Shown: piece by piece, positions 23,201 to 38,200 of the stretch | Layout of the letters: every line of letters starts with the position of its first letter | How positions within the stretch are numbered: the stretch's first letter is position 1 | Source: Sebastes aleutianus | Lineage: Eukaryota > Chordata > Actinopteri > Perciformes > Sebastidae | Assembly (NCBI GenBank): GCA_916700875.1 | Contig: CAKAKS010000060.1 | Location: 31,198,028-31,262,027 of the forward strand | Length of the DNA: 64,000 nucleotides | Reading direction: 5' to 3' | The notes under the pieces: generated by a model | Seen by the model: only the letters and a program-made list of their open reading frames with translations | Databases searched by the model: none | What the model was told of the DNA's origin: nothing | Position numbers and translations under genes: made by a program

Positions 23201-26200
23201 CGGTCCTGAAAACTCATCTGGGCGCGGGTTGGCATGACCCCTCCGGTGGTAGGGGAAGGCAAGCGAGTGATATCTATAGAGCTGGAGAACAGCAGTGAGT
23301 AAGGCCAACAATAGCTGAAGACAGAGACTCAGTAGTAGTTGGAGCTGGTTGATTAAAGCTGAAGTAGGCAAGTTGGAGCAAAAACATATTTTTATAAAAC
23401 CGTCCCTGTATCCTGGATGCAGCTCCTCAAATGTGAATATTTACTTTCCTTCATCGTGTACAATAACTACAGAGAAATCAAAGTTTCAGAGTTTGACAAT
23501 GAAGTTTATCTGAAGCAGAAGACTTCAGTGTTTAATATGGCCTACCTATTAAGATCCCTCATCATGAGATTTTGGAACTCAGATGAGATGCCCCTGTTGA
23601 AGCTCGGCCGTGACAGCAGCCTGTCTGCCTGCCTCTCCTGCACCCTGTCTGTCTGATGGCTGGGCTGCCTCTGGAGGTGTGGGTTACGCAAGGCCATACT
23701 GATGTCGTTCAGGAGGCGAGGCAAAGGACCCAGTTTGATGATGGCATCCTGTGGTTCAAAGAAAACCAGTTTTGCTGAGTTTTGCTGCGGATTTAAAAAA
23801 TAATTCATTTTTGAGTTATGCAAGGGTTTCATTAAAATGCCATATATATACACCTCTACCTAAGTTAATGACAGCTAAAGCCTCATTAAAGACTTAATTT
23901 AGCAAGAACATTTGATGTGAGAACTGAGACATTTTTTTAGATCAAATTGTTGAAAATTCAAGCCTGAAATGACATATCCAGTCTGAGTTTGGTTTAGTTT
24001 GGCTTCACGGTAATAAAACCTGAAGTGACGTACAAGTGGTGGACACAATAACATGACAACATGTACAATATAATGCTATTCAATGCAACAGCTCTTTGAA
24101 ATAAATATGACTTTTGTTGTCAGAAAAGTGTTAACTCATCGATGGAAATCTTACCTAATTCAAGCCGTACTTGGAGGTGGTTTTGTACTGGACTGCATTA
24201 TATTATCAGGTGTAGCTATTGTTTATTTCCCTTTACATGAGAATACAATGTAGGTGTCTAATACATACATGGCAAAATTATTAAAAATACAACAGTATTA
24301 CCAAATAAGAACAATGAATAATTGATAAAAACTCAAGTTGTGATAAAAACCATAGAGAAATCCTGTGTCAAAATATGACAAATCTAAAAACTAAATAAAA
24401 AGGATTAACGTTACATAAATAATGGGCCTCATGCAAGAACCACTCGCACAAACAGATTTGTTCTTAAGTGGCTTGTATGAGTGATTTAGGAGAACTTGCC
24501 GCATTCACCAATTACAAATTACATGTCTTATTTTAGAAGAAATTACAGTGTAAAACTGTAGTTTATAAATGCAAAGATGATGTGTGGTGTTTGGGTTTTT
24601 ACCTTGCTGAGCTGAGCTATGACCTCCCAGAGGAGACTATGGAGTATGGACAGCTCCCTGCCCAGGTCAATGTATCCCTCAAAACCACCTGCATTGCTGA
24701 CGCTGTCCACGTTGGAGATCTCGTACAGGAACTGCTGCATGGAGCCCCACTCCATCTCTAAAAACTCATTCATGAAACACATGTACTCCTCTTTATTGCC
24801 AAACCTGCAGGAGGGAAAGGAAGGAAATGCCAGTGAGGAGATAAGCCGGTGAGAAGACAAGGGAAAGTGAGAGAGAAAACGCAGAAAAACAAGTGAGCAA
24901 CACATGACGGCAAAATGAAATGTCAACTGGAGTCACAATTTATGATAACTCTTAAACTGTTCTGTTTCTGACACAAATGTCCTATAAATCGCCAAAACAA
25001 TACAATACATTTGGGTGTGAATAATCCATGAATGTAACAAATGTGTTTGTTTAAAATGAAAGCTGCACATGGTACCGTTAACTTACGATGTGATTATGAG
25101 TCAAATGAACCAAACTGAGACAAATTTGAGTTATAGCACAGCGGGTCCTATATAGAAAAATAATTTGTAACTTAAAAACATGGAGCATTTTGACCTTTCT
25201 GGCACAATATATTGGAAAATTAGGGAACATTTTTTAACTCGTTTTTGTCTTAATTTGTGAACAAACTTTTCATAGGTTCAGAATGAAAGGGAAATAAAGT
25301 AATGAACGTGTCTAGAGGTGTAACCCAGGGTTAATTCCTCTATTATTCTTATTTATTATTATTATATAACTATTATTCACCATTTTCATCAATACAGTTG
25401 GGTACAAATGTTCCAGATTTTTTATTCTGCCTATATGCAGATGACACAGTCATTTACTATTGTCAGAATCAGAATCAGGAATACTTTATTGAATTTCCGG
25501 GGGGGAAATTGGGAACAAGCTTGTGCCTGATAATATGTATTTCTTATTATGATGTAAATCTAGTTTTGAATGAGGTAATCTAAGCTTATGTTGTTGTTTT
25601 ATTCCAAAATGGCTCCAGATATTATTATTAAAAGCATTTTGGGCACTGCAGGAAAGGAAGACTGAACATATTTAAATGTAAAAATTATTAGAAATTATTT
25701 TCTGTAATAGAATTTACTTCACAAAGGACACAAAATTAAGAATTTAGTTTAGGAAAAAATGCCTGTTTTCTTGTACTCAAGAAGAGATTGGTTGCTTCTA
25801 TGTTTTCATTGATTATGGGATGAGACTGAATGCTTGCTGTTTGAGCATGTTAGATACTGTCTAGTGTAGTGGTTAGTGAAACGATGCAAAGTGTAAAAGC
25901 TGTAAATATAATGAAATAAAACTGACTTGGAGAAGTTAGCCAGGTTTTGCACTACTTTCGCGATGAGGGTGAGCGTGCGTGACGTCTGCTCGTCGGGATA
26001 CTCCTGGGTGAGGTTGAAGAGCGACGGGGACATGATGGCAGGACACAGGAAGCGTAGGAAGAGGGAACCACTGATGAGACGGTCGGCGATGTCTTCCCGA
26101 CCTCTCTCAGCACAGCGCACTCTCCAGGAGGCAAAAACTTCCTTTAGCTCTCGAGGGAAAACACTGTGAAGGGGATATACTACATGTCGGGATCAAACTG

Positions 26201-29200
26201 CAGAGATTCAGAGTTTCTTCATTTCCCCGTGAAAGAATCTGGAGTCTCATGTATCTTTAAAACAGCAGAGAGGAATACACACACTTAAAACGAAGCACCG
26301 AACAACTACTCACCAATGGGAGTTAACGATCTTGCAGAGTGCTAGTTCACAGCACATTCGGAGATTTGCTTGGTGGTCTGGGAGCACGGAGGGTGGTGTT
26401 CTCATGGGGTCCACTTCGCAATTTTCCTCTGACTCATACAAGGCCCTTATGAACTCCCCTACAAATGACATTTTATTAGTAACAGCAACATGGTGGAACC
26501 TATCATCAAGATCCGCTCAGTGTTGTTAATACAGAAAGCAGCAGCAACGACAACTAATAGTACACAAAGGAATCCATTATGGGAGAGTAGAAAGCAGCAA
26601 ATTGCACAGACCAAATGCAGTGTTGCCACAAAACATGCTGCAGTTTGGGTAAAGAGTCATGACTTTGGTGACCAGACGTCCCGGGTTTCTGGGACTGTCC
26701 CGGTTTCAAGCTGACGTGTCCCGAGTCCCGACACATATCCGTAAAACACTCAAATATCCCGGTTTTCAACGGTCATTAACAAATTGTCCCGATCTTAGGG
26801 GCGGGTTTTTTCTTTAATTAAAACTTTTGTCATTCTAACACTTCCAAAAGTTGATCTCCTGGATTTGAAATCAATTTCAAATTGGTGTGAATATTGCGCA
26901 GTTGCTTTGATTTATATGGTGACAATCCCAAACGTTCTGGCTCACCTATAGCATCCTTGAGGTACTTATGTCCGATCAGTTTGAGGTACTCTTCTATGGC
27001 TTTGGTGGCCAGAGTGTTCTCTCTGAAGATAAGGTGTTCTCGGTCGATGAATCTGTCTACCTCGCACATCGCCATGTCTGACAGGAAGTCCTGGAGAAAG
27101 GGAGAACTAAATTATTGTTCTTTACTATACGCAGAAATAAAAAAGGTCTGAAAAAGCTTCGTTTTAGCACATATTCACATGCCGATGAGTCACATAGAGG
27201 TGTCCCTACCTTAGCTTTCCCCGTGCTCTGCAGTATATGCACCAATGCACAGGCCACCTCCTCTTTACTCTTGACACTCAGCACGGGCTCCAGCACAGCA
27301 CACAGGGTGCGGTAGTTATTGGTGACGTACTCTGCAAACTCCTTGTACAGCTCCATGGGCAGGATGTTCATGGTCTGGAAGCGGGATTTGAGGCGTAGGG
27401 ATGCGTTGATGATCTTCCCCCCTCCGGCACCAGCCCCCTTGGTGAGGACGCTGGGCTGGATGACCGGGTACCACTGCTCCACAAACTGACGTCCAGTGAT
27501 GCTTGAGATGGGGATGCTTACAAGCCCTAAGTATGTGCTCTTTTCCTTGGAGAGAACGATATCAGTAGAGATAAGCATGTGTTAAAGAAAAGTTGCCTTT
27601 CATGAAGCTGTGCAAATTTTTATAAAATATAAGTCTGAAATGTCAAAAGAAGTTCATTGAAAGCTTTAGCACTGAATAAATAATGAGCAGTAAGACTAAC
27701 ACTGGATCCCTGGAGCGTCGTTTCAAGATAGAAATGAGTTGTTTTTCTATAGTGGTGCTACTCTTGTACTAAATTGAAAAAAGAAATGATCGTATTTGTG
27801 ACTCACTATTTATTCTTTTGCTTAAAAGAAATATTATTTTTAAAAGTGACAAAACCTGAAGGGGCAAAAAAATAAGATTTTTCCTGACAAATGACCATGG
27901 CAATGACAATGGCCATAATGCTGTGTATCCGCAGGGGGCTGATAAGGTTGCTGATCCATGGCAATGACTCAATGATTACGTCATCAATTAAGATTGTTTT
28001 TTGAACAGACTCACTGCAGTTCCCCTCCAACCCAAACTATGCATGTTTCAAAACCATAACTGTTTTGTTATAAAGCCACTAAAGCAAAATGACAAAGACA
28101 AAAGCAGCGCCACAGCAGACGAGACCCCATTTTGCTATTGGCGATTTTATAATACAGCCACTGCATGAAAATGCAGCTATTCTGCATAATGTTACCTCCT
28201 GACTCTATGTTATTTTTTCATCTCTTTGTGTTTGTTGAACTGATGCTCTAATAAGCCAAATGCTCATTTCTGTTGGAAAAATGTTGTAGGAGAAGGAGGG
28301 CTGTGCCAGGGCTGATAAAGGCTTTCTACTAACTTCTAACTTTAAAATGAACTTTCAGGGATATCATCACCTTATAACTTAATATGGTGAAATTGTTAGA
28401 TATGTGTTTCTTATTTACACATCCAGCAGTTACGGAGCAACGTTATCATTCATTCGGCCACATGAGTAATGTAAAGTCCAATATTGACTCTCTTTTAACT
28501 TTGTTTTTTTGACTCTCTACCAACTCCTGAGGGAAATATCTGGCTCTTTAACTGCTAAAAGCTCCACCAGCTAGTCATCGACTGTGCCTGTCTGCTGTCT
28601 GGAGCTGAGAAGGAACTGTAAAGTTGTCTTTTATGGGCTTTTCCGCTGAAAACAGCTGCCGGCTGTGGCTAAAAACGGCACTGTGAGAGTTACGAGGGTG
28701 AACCGAAACAGAAAGGTTGCAGGTTGGACAGCTAAACAATGAGCTGTAACTATAAAGCTGAGGGGAGCTGCAGATTAAAGTGATAATCATCTGTAGGTTC
28801 ATCATTACGAGTGACCCCTTTCACACTTTGTCTTTAAATTGTCATTTTGTCATATTGTAAAATGATCAATTATAGCCAGAAAGAAATCATTTTATGTATA
28901 TTTAAGAGTCATTTTGAGTCATTTTATTCCCATAAAATCCGCAACAAAAAGCTCAAGTGAACCAAATATCACGACAGTGCTTCTGTCAAACTAACCATAG
29001 TTACCCTACAGATCTCTTAGTCACCTTGCGTCTCTTCTTGTCAGTCTCCTTGTATAGATGAAGGCGTAGGTTGCGGACGGCTGGCAGGTTGTTGAATTCA
29101 AAGTGCTCGCCCCAGAAAACGGTGTCGGTGCGGGGCTTGCTGGTGGTGCGTGCGTACAGCATGTCGTCCAGACAAAGTTCGCAGTAGTAGCGTTTCTTGG

Positions 29201-32200
29201 CTGGAAGCTCGCGGGCCTCGATGATCCAAAGTTTGAGAACATTGTCCACCCTCCGGCTGTTGTCCTGCGTGGAGATGAAGTTGCGTCAAATGAGTTCAAG
29301 TGCATCTACTGTCATTAAAAAGCTTTACAAGAGAAGATGATACTATGCGGGGAGGGGGGAAAACATGACAAACAGCAAAGAAAAAAGTTCTGAGATATGG
29401 AAACAGAGACAGCATGTGTGAATAAAAGGCGACAGCAGATCAGCCTGCAGGAATAAATGACAGGAAAGAAATAGCTGTTGACATGGCGGTTGAGCTACTG
29501 GGGATTGTAGGCTGTTCTTGATAAATTGCTCTCAACTCTGGACTTGAATACAGAGACAGACGACAGCATGACAGAGACGCAGTAAAGAAAGACAACAGGA
29601 AGTGTGAAGGAGAAGAGTAGGTGAGTGGTTTCACTGGCTGAAAAAAAGAAATCCACTTAAACATAGAAAGACACAAATGCCACAATGCACATGTGCTGCA
29701 AAGACGAGGGACAAACAATGATGGTAATGTTTCTGTAGACAGCTACACTTCCTAATCATGATCACAAAGCCCAAGCTATATTTGACATCCCCCATGGGAG
29801 GAGAGAGTGCTGTGTTATTCGGGATGTTTCAGCGAACGGGAGGCTGAGTCATTTCAATTGGGCTCAAATGCCATTGTTGTTAGCCCCCTGTTTGCTTCAG
29901 ACGATTTAAGTCCTAATTTAGACAACTCAATATGTGAGAATCGGCTAGATCCACAGCGCTTAAGTTCTCCATTTGTATGCTCTTTGATAACCGGCGCCAA
30001 ACACAAGGCATAATTAATTCCAAACGTCTGAGATTGAATGCGCTGGGCATCTGGTGGCTCAGTTTGCTAGTGCACATACAGTGCTGCAGCACCAGCGTGG
30101 GCTCGAGTGCTCCGCCTTGATATCATGTTACATCTTCCCTAGTTTCAGTCAGATCTCGAATTCACCACCAAAAAACTAGTAAAACATGAAAGCGGGGTGA
30201 AGTGGCAGCTCTCCTTTTTTATGAGAAAACAAACAACCAAAGCTCAAAGAGGGGAATCAAACGGCTCCAGAAAGTTAAGAAGCATAATGATAATCTTTGT
30301 CTCTGCAGTGAGTCTTATCTCTGTCGATGCATCTGGTCTGAGAAGCATGGTGCGTGTTGTTTAGGGGTAGGAGGGGTTTGGAGAGAGCCCCCGTGTGGAG
30401 TCCTTGGAGCTCCATGACTCAGCCAGGACCCCCGCGGCCTGAGCATCTGGACGAGGCATTCAGCTCGGGCAATGTTTCATCTCAGTCTGCCTTAATAACT
30501 CGTAGTCCCTGGTTGCCATCAAAGCCGCATATCTTGCATGCCTGTTCACTGTTTTTAATAACAGCGAGGGGAAGATATGGGACAATTTTTACTTTGAAAT
30601 CTGAGTAAAAATTAAGATATTGTTTTTTGAACCGATATGAAGGGCTGAGATTTGTCTTTTTTTTTAAGCTGTGAGGATGGACATAAAATCACAGTACCTT
30701 AAAGCTGCACTAGGGAAAAGATTTTTTTAATGTGAAAATACACTATCACATCTGGTTAAATCATACAGTAGAGCGGCATCCCATCTGCACTAATTAAATG
30801 TAATCTGGTGTCAGATATGAACGCACTGATGTTGGGCCGCATGCAAGAACACTTCTGTGTTCTCATCTTAAAACGCTGTTTTTTTCTGAGGTTTGTTCAT
30901 GCGAGTGATCCAAATCAGATTCACCAAAATCTCTTAATGGTGCTCTATACGATATCCAGAGCATTAATATAGCAGCAAACACTATCTGCTATGTAAAGAT
31001 ATAGAGGAGTAATGTCTACCTAAGCAGAGAATGAAGTTGCTCTCCCTCTGTGTGTGTTGTAATCAGAGCTTCTCGGTGCTTTGTTGACACTTTGCCGGCC
31101 GTGCGTGCCTTTTAGGTCATGTTGTATGTGAGCGTGCCCCACTGGCAAACTCACGGCCGCCGCTCTACACTGCACTCATACGGCGGTTATAGCTGGTAAC
31201 GCCGTCCCGACCAATGGTGTCGGCGCGGAAGCGTAGCGCCCACCCTCCGGTTCCCATTCAGGTAAACATTGCTAGCTCTGTCAGCAGTGTTGCTGTTGTT
31301 TGCACTGCCAGCACTGTTAGTTGCGAGCCTCTCGTGAACTTCCTTTGTGCCAAAGAGAAAATTGTAAGTACGAGAAAATCAGTGAATGCCATAAATCTCT
31401 TAAATGACTCGTACATGGCACATTAGAACAAATCTGTTACCACGAGTGGTTCTTGCATGAGGCCCACAGTGAGAAAGGACCTGCACTCACCAGTATTCAG
31501 TCTTTTGCCTCTTGTCCCTTCACTATCCTTTAGTATCACAGACATGCTGGGCTGGTAAACATCTGCTGCGTGCAATTTGCCGACATCACTTTACCTGATT
31601 TGTAGATTTCAAAAGTTGTTTTTTTTTGTTTGTTTTTTTAAACAGAAATGTGGATCCTCCACCCTGCAACATTACCCCGTGCAGCTTTAATATTTGCGTG
31701 GCGAAGCGACTAAAATTGTTCAACATAGACACACACAGACACGAGGATGGAGTTCACACAGAGAAATGAAGCGGTGCGCTCTCATTGAAAACAGACAACA
31801 ACGGGAGACGGGGAGGAGAGAGAGAGACACACAGACAGAGGGATCATCCTTTTTTTTTTTCTTCCTCTACCGCATCCCTTTCTCTCCCCTCACCTTGTTG
31901 GGCTTGACAGCTCTCTGCAGGTTCTCGATCCATTTGTCTCTCTCTGCAGCTGAGCGACACGCAAAGCACTTGGTTCCCGATGCCGTAGTCACCTGAGGTT
32001 ATAGCCAATGGTAAATTCAACAACCACAGCCATTAGTAACTATGGAGACTGCAACTAAGGCGCCAAAATAATGTCTTGTATTCACTCTCAACCTCTGTCA
32101 TGTTCCACTAATGGAAAGATGATGGAAAAAGCTGACACTCCTGCAGCAAATTATGTAGGGACTAGGGCTCATTTCAGTGTCCTTGTTGCTTTCATTCTTC

Positions 32201-35200
32201 ACATGTAAAAAAATAACACTTTCAATTCACAGTCTCTTTCACGTCACTGTCACTTGTCAGGACTGAACAAAACATTTTGTTGGTGCTATTTACTGCTCTG
32301 TACACTGCACTTTGTGTGTGTGAGTGTGCTGCTGTTTGTCCTACACCGTGCAGCTCAATACTCACCTCAAAGCAGTACTCTTGTCCCAGGATGCTCGAGT
32401 GGACAGGTTTGATGATGGCGTCCTCGTCCAGAGTGAGGTCCAGCGCTTCGGCAGCGCTGCTGGGAGACAGCAAGGACTCATGGGAGTGGGACTCTTTGAA
32501 GCTCTGCATCAAACGGGTCCTGGGAGGAGTGAGAGTTGTGGTTAGATGTGCAGAGGGGAGGCTCTTTTATTGAAGGTTGCGTTACTAAAATTCTGTTCGT
32601 CAACGTATGAAAATTATAATTCTAAACCTCTGCGCCTTTTTTTTTTTTTTTTACCAAAACTACACTTTATTTTCATATTTATCTTTGTGCACTAACAAAC
32701 AGACGTATAAGTGCCGCACAATATGTTATTACTATGTTATATTATTATGTGGTAATAAATAAATCCCCAATATATATTTATGAATATCTAGTGTCAAGAA
32801 AGGCAGGAACACCGCAACCCACATGTTTATGTTTCGTTTTAGACAAATAGAGACAGATATTTTAGATTTGTCCTGCTAAGTGTAAACCTGCACGGCAGCT
32901 GGATTCTCACGATGTCACACGATCGCGCGAGAATCGCTGTATCAAATGTCACAGGAAAATCCATCTTGTCAGAGCTCAAGTAATGCGTTTGTGTCCGGCT
33001 CGCCAGACAACGGACCAATCAGCGACCTGTGAGGAGATACTGCAACTACGGGTGTGGCTTAGGTGTATGTGAGACGTGAGACCAGGTCATACTTGCTAAC
33101 CTTGAGACCTAAAAAAATAGGGAGGATTTCTAAACCATAGCAGGGGTCTGGGTTTCCTCCCCCAGAAAAATCAGAGTTTCAGAGACTATGTTTCCTGCAT
33201 TCTGGTGATTTTTAAAGAATGAAAATAACAAAATAATAAGTACACTGCAACAGCACTTTTTTTTAAATAGGCTTAATTTTAAATTTTACTTTTAATTCTC
33301 AGGAAAGAAAAGTGAATAATTTGTCCCTCTGGCGTGATCTCTGGTATTAATCATCACTTTTTATTCATTTTTTGCTCCTACTTGAGTATTTCTTTCTTTT
33401 GTATTCTCCATTTTTCTCTCCTTCTCTCACTTCACTGAAGGTCCTTTCACTCACATTGCGACAACGGCACCACTGTGCTCTGAAACCCGGTATTTCCAAT
33501 GACCTGCGCCACGCCACGACGGCTTTTTGCTGGGATGTGCAGCAAGCGCAACTCAAACCGTGCGTCGGTGTCGCAAGCAGCTCTCCTCCGCCGGGAAAAG
33601 ACATTTGGTTTAGCTCTATTGTCGTCCGGGTGGAAACAGTAGGGCTTATACACGCTGTATATTGCGAGAAACAGGTTGAGATAACGAAAAGGAAAAAAAG
33701 AGTGAACATTTGGAGAAATACGGGAGACTTGTCACACCGGGAGGAAACCAGGAGAGGACAATGAAAACGTGAGTCTCCTGGGAAAATTGAGAGGGTTGGC
33801 AAATCTGGACCCGGTGAGACCGTATCAAAGAGTTCAGAGGCAAGAGGCATGCTAGTAGCATGACATAAAGAGTTTAGAGGCAAAGAGGTGAACTCGGGTG
33901 CTTTTTGACAACAGCTGCTAGATGGTGCTGCGGTCGAAACGCCAATGAATCTGTAGTCATGGATGTATAAAGAGACGTCTGTTAATCTGAGGAACATTTT
34001 TTTTTAGGTAAATCAACTTCCCAGTACGAACACTTAAATAGCCCTCATTTAAATCTTTATGTCCTAGAAGTTGTAAAATGAAATAACAGCTGAATCCAAA
34101 GTTATTTTGCTCTGCATAATGAAGGTGCATCAGACCCACGGGACCGCACCGCGCTGCACGCTCATATGACATATCCGGTTCTGCCAGCTTCCTGCTAGTG
34201 TATGCGGCTGTAATCATGGATATACTGGCTGTAAGTCATCACTTTTATTATCTTCTAATACACCCATGGGCTGTATGCTGTAAGCCTGTACCGTGGGAGA
34301 TGTATTCCCAAACAACCGGCTATCGGCCAGTAGCTAGTAGCGCTAGTAGCATGACATAAACAGAGTTTAATGGAGTTGTAGGCTATTTACTAACACGCAG
34401 GGTAAAAGCACAGGACACAACCTCTTCTACATCCATGGTCTGTGGTCTGTTGGACATTTTGGAGGTCGCTGACATGAAAAAGTTTGAGATTGCTCTCAAA
34501 ATCAGTTTTTTCCATTCATGTCCATCGCTCACTTTATACTCCTCTGGGAAGCAGCCGGGCAAAAAAGTCCAATAAATAACTAAGTAAGTAAGTAAATAGC
34601 TATAATATTATTCATATTTATAATTATTTTATTTTTCAACACAGGCCATTTCAGTAGAGACATTAAAATGGAACAATTGACTTTCACTTCTTAGCAATAT
34701 ACGTTCTTTGACCAAAGAGTGAGGCGACACGGAGAGGCGATTGTTCATTCTAAACAACAACGGTGGCTCCTAAAGAGGTTAGCATGGGTGCTGCAATAGC
34801 ATAAGTTATATTAGAACTGGGCAGTATTTGTTCATTGAAAGAAGAGCAAAGAACACCACTGAAGGAGATGTTTTTGGCCTTCAGTGTGTTCCGCTTTCAT
34901 TACAGTATTAACCTTGTATCGCTAAGAGGCAATGAGAGAAAGATGAAATGAAAGATAATGAACATTTTGAAACTATCTACTGTAAATAACTTAACAGGCA
35001 GCTGTAAAGTGGACGGACTGATCAAGCTTCTAACAGCACAAGGTTCAAATCCAGTAGATGGAATCGACAGCAAAGTGACTGAAATGCTCATTATAACCTT
35101 GTTTGACATGTAAATAATTGCTCGTATCAGGTCAGCAAATACACAAAATCAAAAGAATACTTTCTTACAGTTTTGTTTATTTTTGTCAGTTCGATAAACC

Positions 35201-38200
35201 AAAAAATAAAGATGACTGGCGGCAAAATGCAGCAGATATCTTGTTTTTAGTATTTACTTAGCTGTCTTTACAGATGTATCAAGTCTTTTCCCTCCAGGCA
35301 AAACATTTTAAACTCTACACACAATATTTCAAGATGATTCTTAATAATATCATTAATCCTGACACACATATAAGTGAACAAGGTTTCCGCTAAAGCCCAT
35401 CCATCATGCTCACCTACACGCTTACTCCCACACACACACATATGCATGCACAGAGGCATGTACCGTCACAGACCAGCTCAGCAGACAGTCACTAAGACAG
35501 ATGTATGATGAGTCTAACCAGAGAGCGAGGAGGGACGGTCAGGTGTGACGAAGCCCCTCGGAGAAGAAAAAGGGAGGATGGAAATGAGGAAAAAGGAAAG
35601 AAAGAAAAGATGCTGTATGTCCTCCGTGCAACGTCCAACTCTCAGCTTCTCCCCTGCGCTCGCACTGCTTTGGTCTACGTTCAATCATAACGTTCATCAA
35701 CAGTGCACTGATTACATGTAGGGGACCGAGGGGGGGAGAGAGAGAGATAAAAATAGACCCAAAGGAATGAGTCAGATTGAGGGGAATACAGAGGAGAAGA
35801 GAGGAAGAGTGGGGGAGGTCATGAGAGGATGTGAGAAAAGGGGTGAGGGGATCAAGAGAGAAGACCTCTCAGAGGAAATCACTTTGATTATGTAAACAGT
35901 GGATCCTTTGGAGAGGAAGAAAGTGAGCGCATGGATTAAAGGAAAGAAAGAGAAGAGAAGGGAGATGGAAAGAGGGGCTGAGAAGAGAGCAAGAGCGCTG
36001 GAGGTAAAAGAAGGTCTAAGGTCTCAGCGGGGAGCTAAAGTGCAGGAAGAGTCAAACATGAAAAGACACGCGCACACAACTTGCAAATTCATTCAACACG
36101 TCACGACTGATGAACCTCACAGCTGAGAAAACAAGCTAAGCACCAGCGACGATTGATTAGAAACAAGGATTCAATTAGCAGATATACAATACTTCAAATT
36201 TAGAGATATTGAGGACATATTTTGTGCATCGTTGCAGGAAACTAAAGCAGAACACGTCCGACAGCCAACAACACACAAACACATTTAACTGAACTACTAA
36301 AGTATGGAAGTGGAGCAGAAACGATTAGTCCATTAATCAATTAGTCCATTATCAGAAAATTATTCCACAACAATTTTGAGGCCATTTAATCAAGCAAAAA
36401 AAGGTCAAACATTGTTTCTGCTTCCAGCTTATAAAACGAGAGGAGTTTCTGCTTTTGTCTGTTTTAAATCATTTTGAATATTTCAGATTTTTTGGGGCAT
36501 TTGAAGACGTCACCTTGGGCTTTCAGAATTATATTTCACAGACTAAACGATTAATCGGAAAAATTATCAGATAATAATTGATAATGAAAAGAAACGTTAG
36601 TTGCAGCCCTTATAAGAATTAAAGGATTTAATTAAAGAATTTTCGTTTCATCCTTCCCGCTGCTCGGAGACTACTTTGCCGAGAGGAGAGCAGGGCAGCT
36701 CCAGAGACGGACCTTCAGCGGCTTTAGCAACTCGAATTCAGTTAGCGCAAACCCCAGCGCCGGGTGTCTGATCCCGGACCGCCTTGACTCTCCCCGGATC
36801 AACAAACTTTCTGTTGCTGCCATTACACATTGTTAGACCCAGCACTGCTGCTGTTCACCAGCCTGCTGTGACCCCTGACGCCGGGGTTTGCGCTGGCTGA
36901 ATTCTAGTCGCTATCTAACCCTAAAGCTGCATTCACAACAGATCAGGCGTTGCGGCGATTCACCACAGGGTTGTGTGGCGGTGTGGGACCTTTAAGGCCC
37001 ATTAACTGCGTCGATCAACGTCTTTTGTTCCCTCACGGCTGGGTTGTGCAGCTCTGGATCGCCGGATACGTGATTGGCCACCGCAGCGTGACGTCGGGTT
37101 GTGTTTCTCCAAAAGTTGAGTCCGTTTCTACTTTTCCGCCGCAGCCCAAACGCACCTCCCTCACTCTAAATTAATGTGAGGACTTGTGTTTTCGCCGCAC
37201 CTCTGGATCTGCAGCGGAACCCTAATGCACAGTAATGTCATGCACTGTTTTGGCCAATGGGTAAAATTATCCAAATATTTGCAAAAATGTTGCCAACTGA
37301 TCAATATTTTAAGCATTTATCAAGCAAAAACTCCAAACATTTGCCAGTTCTAACTTTTTTGCTGCCTTCCTCTGTTTTATATGATTGCAAATTGAATATC
37401 TTTAGGTTTTGGACTAAAAAAAGATAGCTGTGGAAAATGATATTGTTCACTATTTCTTCACAAGCAATTCATTTATTAATTAAACAAGTACTCAATAGAT
37501 TAACTGATAATGAAATTCTAAAGAAGATTATACTTTGCAGGACAGAATATGCTCTGATTTGCATTTAGGTCATCACAGGACACTGCAGCTCCGCTGAGAA
37601 ACAGGCTAAGATATACGGAATATTTATGTATGAGTTATATGACAGGGTGACCTGCAGTACCGTAAGGGAAGGGAACTCTGAGACCCACTCTGAGACAATC
37701 AGTTAAAAGTAATTATTGAAAAAAGTATGATCAGAAATACAGTATATTCTTGTTTTAGAGTCTGTTTGGGAGCTCAGAGGCACATTTATGGCCGTATGAA
37801 TTTCAGTCTGAAAAACGGCATGTGTTCTCAGATAACTCTCTCCGGATAAATAAAGATAGAAAAGAGAATAATAATGATCAAAGCTGCAGATCCCTGACAG
37901 AAAACATCCAGAGTAAACAATCCCGACTTCAACCTCGGCTCTTGACTTTTCTGTCCGCGCTGTGTCTCCTCAGACCAGCCGGGGATAACAGACATCCACA
38001 ACCTTCCCAAATGAATAAATCATGTGGAAACGCACCTTGGCAGACACCTGGCTCAGGAAAGGTTTCAGCGCTCTCCTGAGTGCACCGTTGCCCCGTGTTT
38101 AGATGATCAAGATGACCTTGTTCATATTCGAAGTTTGAGTTTGTCTTGGCTGTAGCTGTCCAGTGGGAGTTTATAGATAAACTGAATGGACAAAATTAAA

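Noticed and set aside
30046..30130. tRNA gene
   Set aside because: A- and B-box-like phrases are present but no cloverleaf or acceptor stem pairs; at best a SINE head.
33365..33997. 210-codon minus-strand open frame
   Set aside because: Lies largely within a TIR element, has no recognisable motif, and has no splice context.
35030..35070. B-box-like GGTTCAAATCC suggesting a tRNA or SINE
   Set aside because: Single motif without a matching A box or stems.
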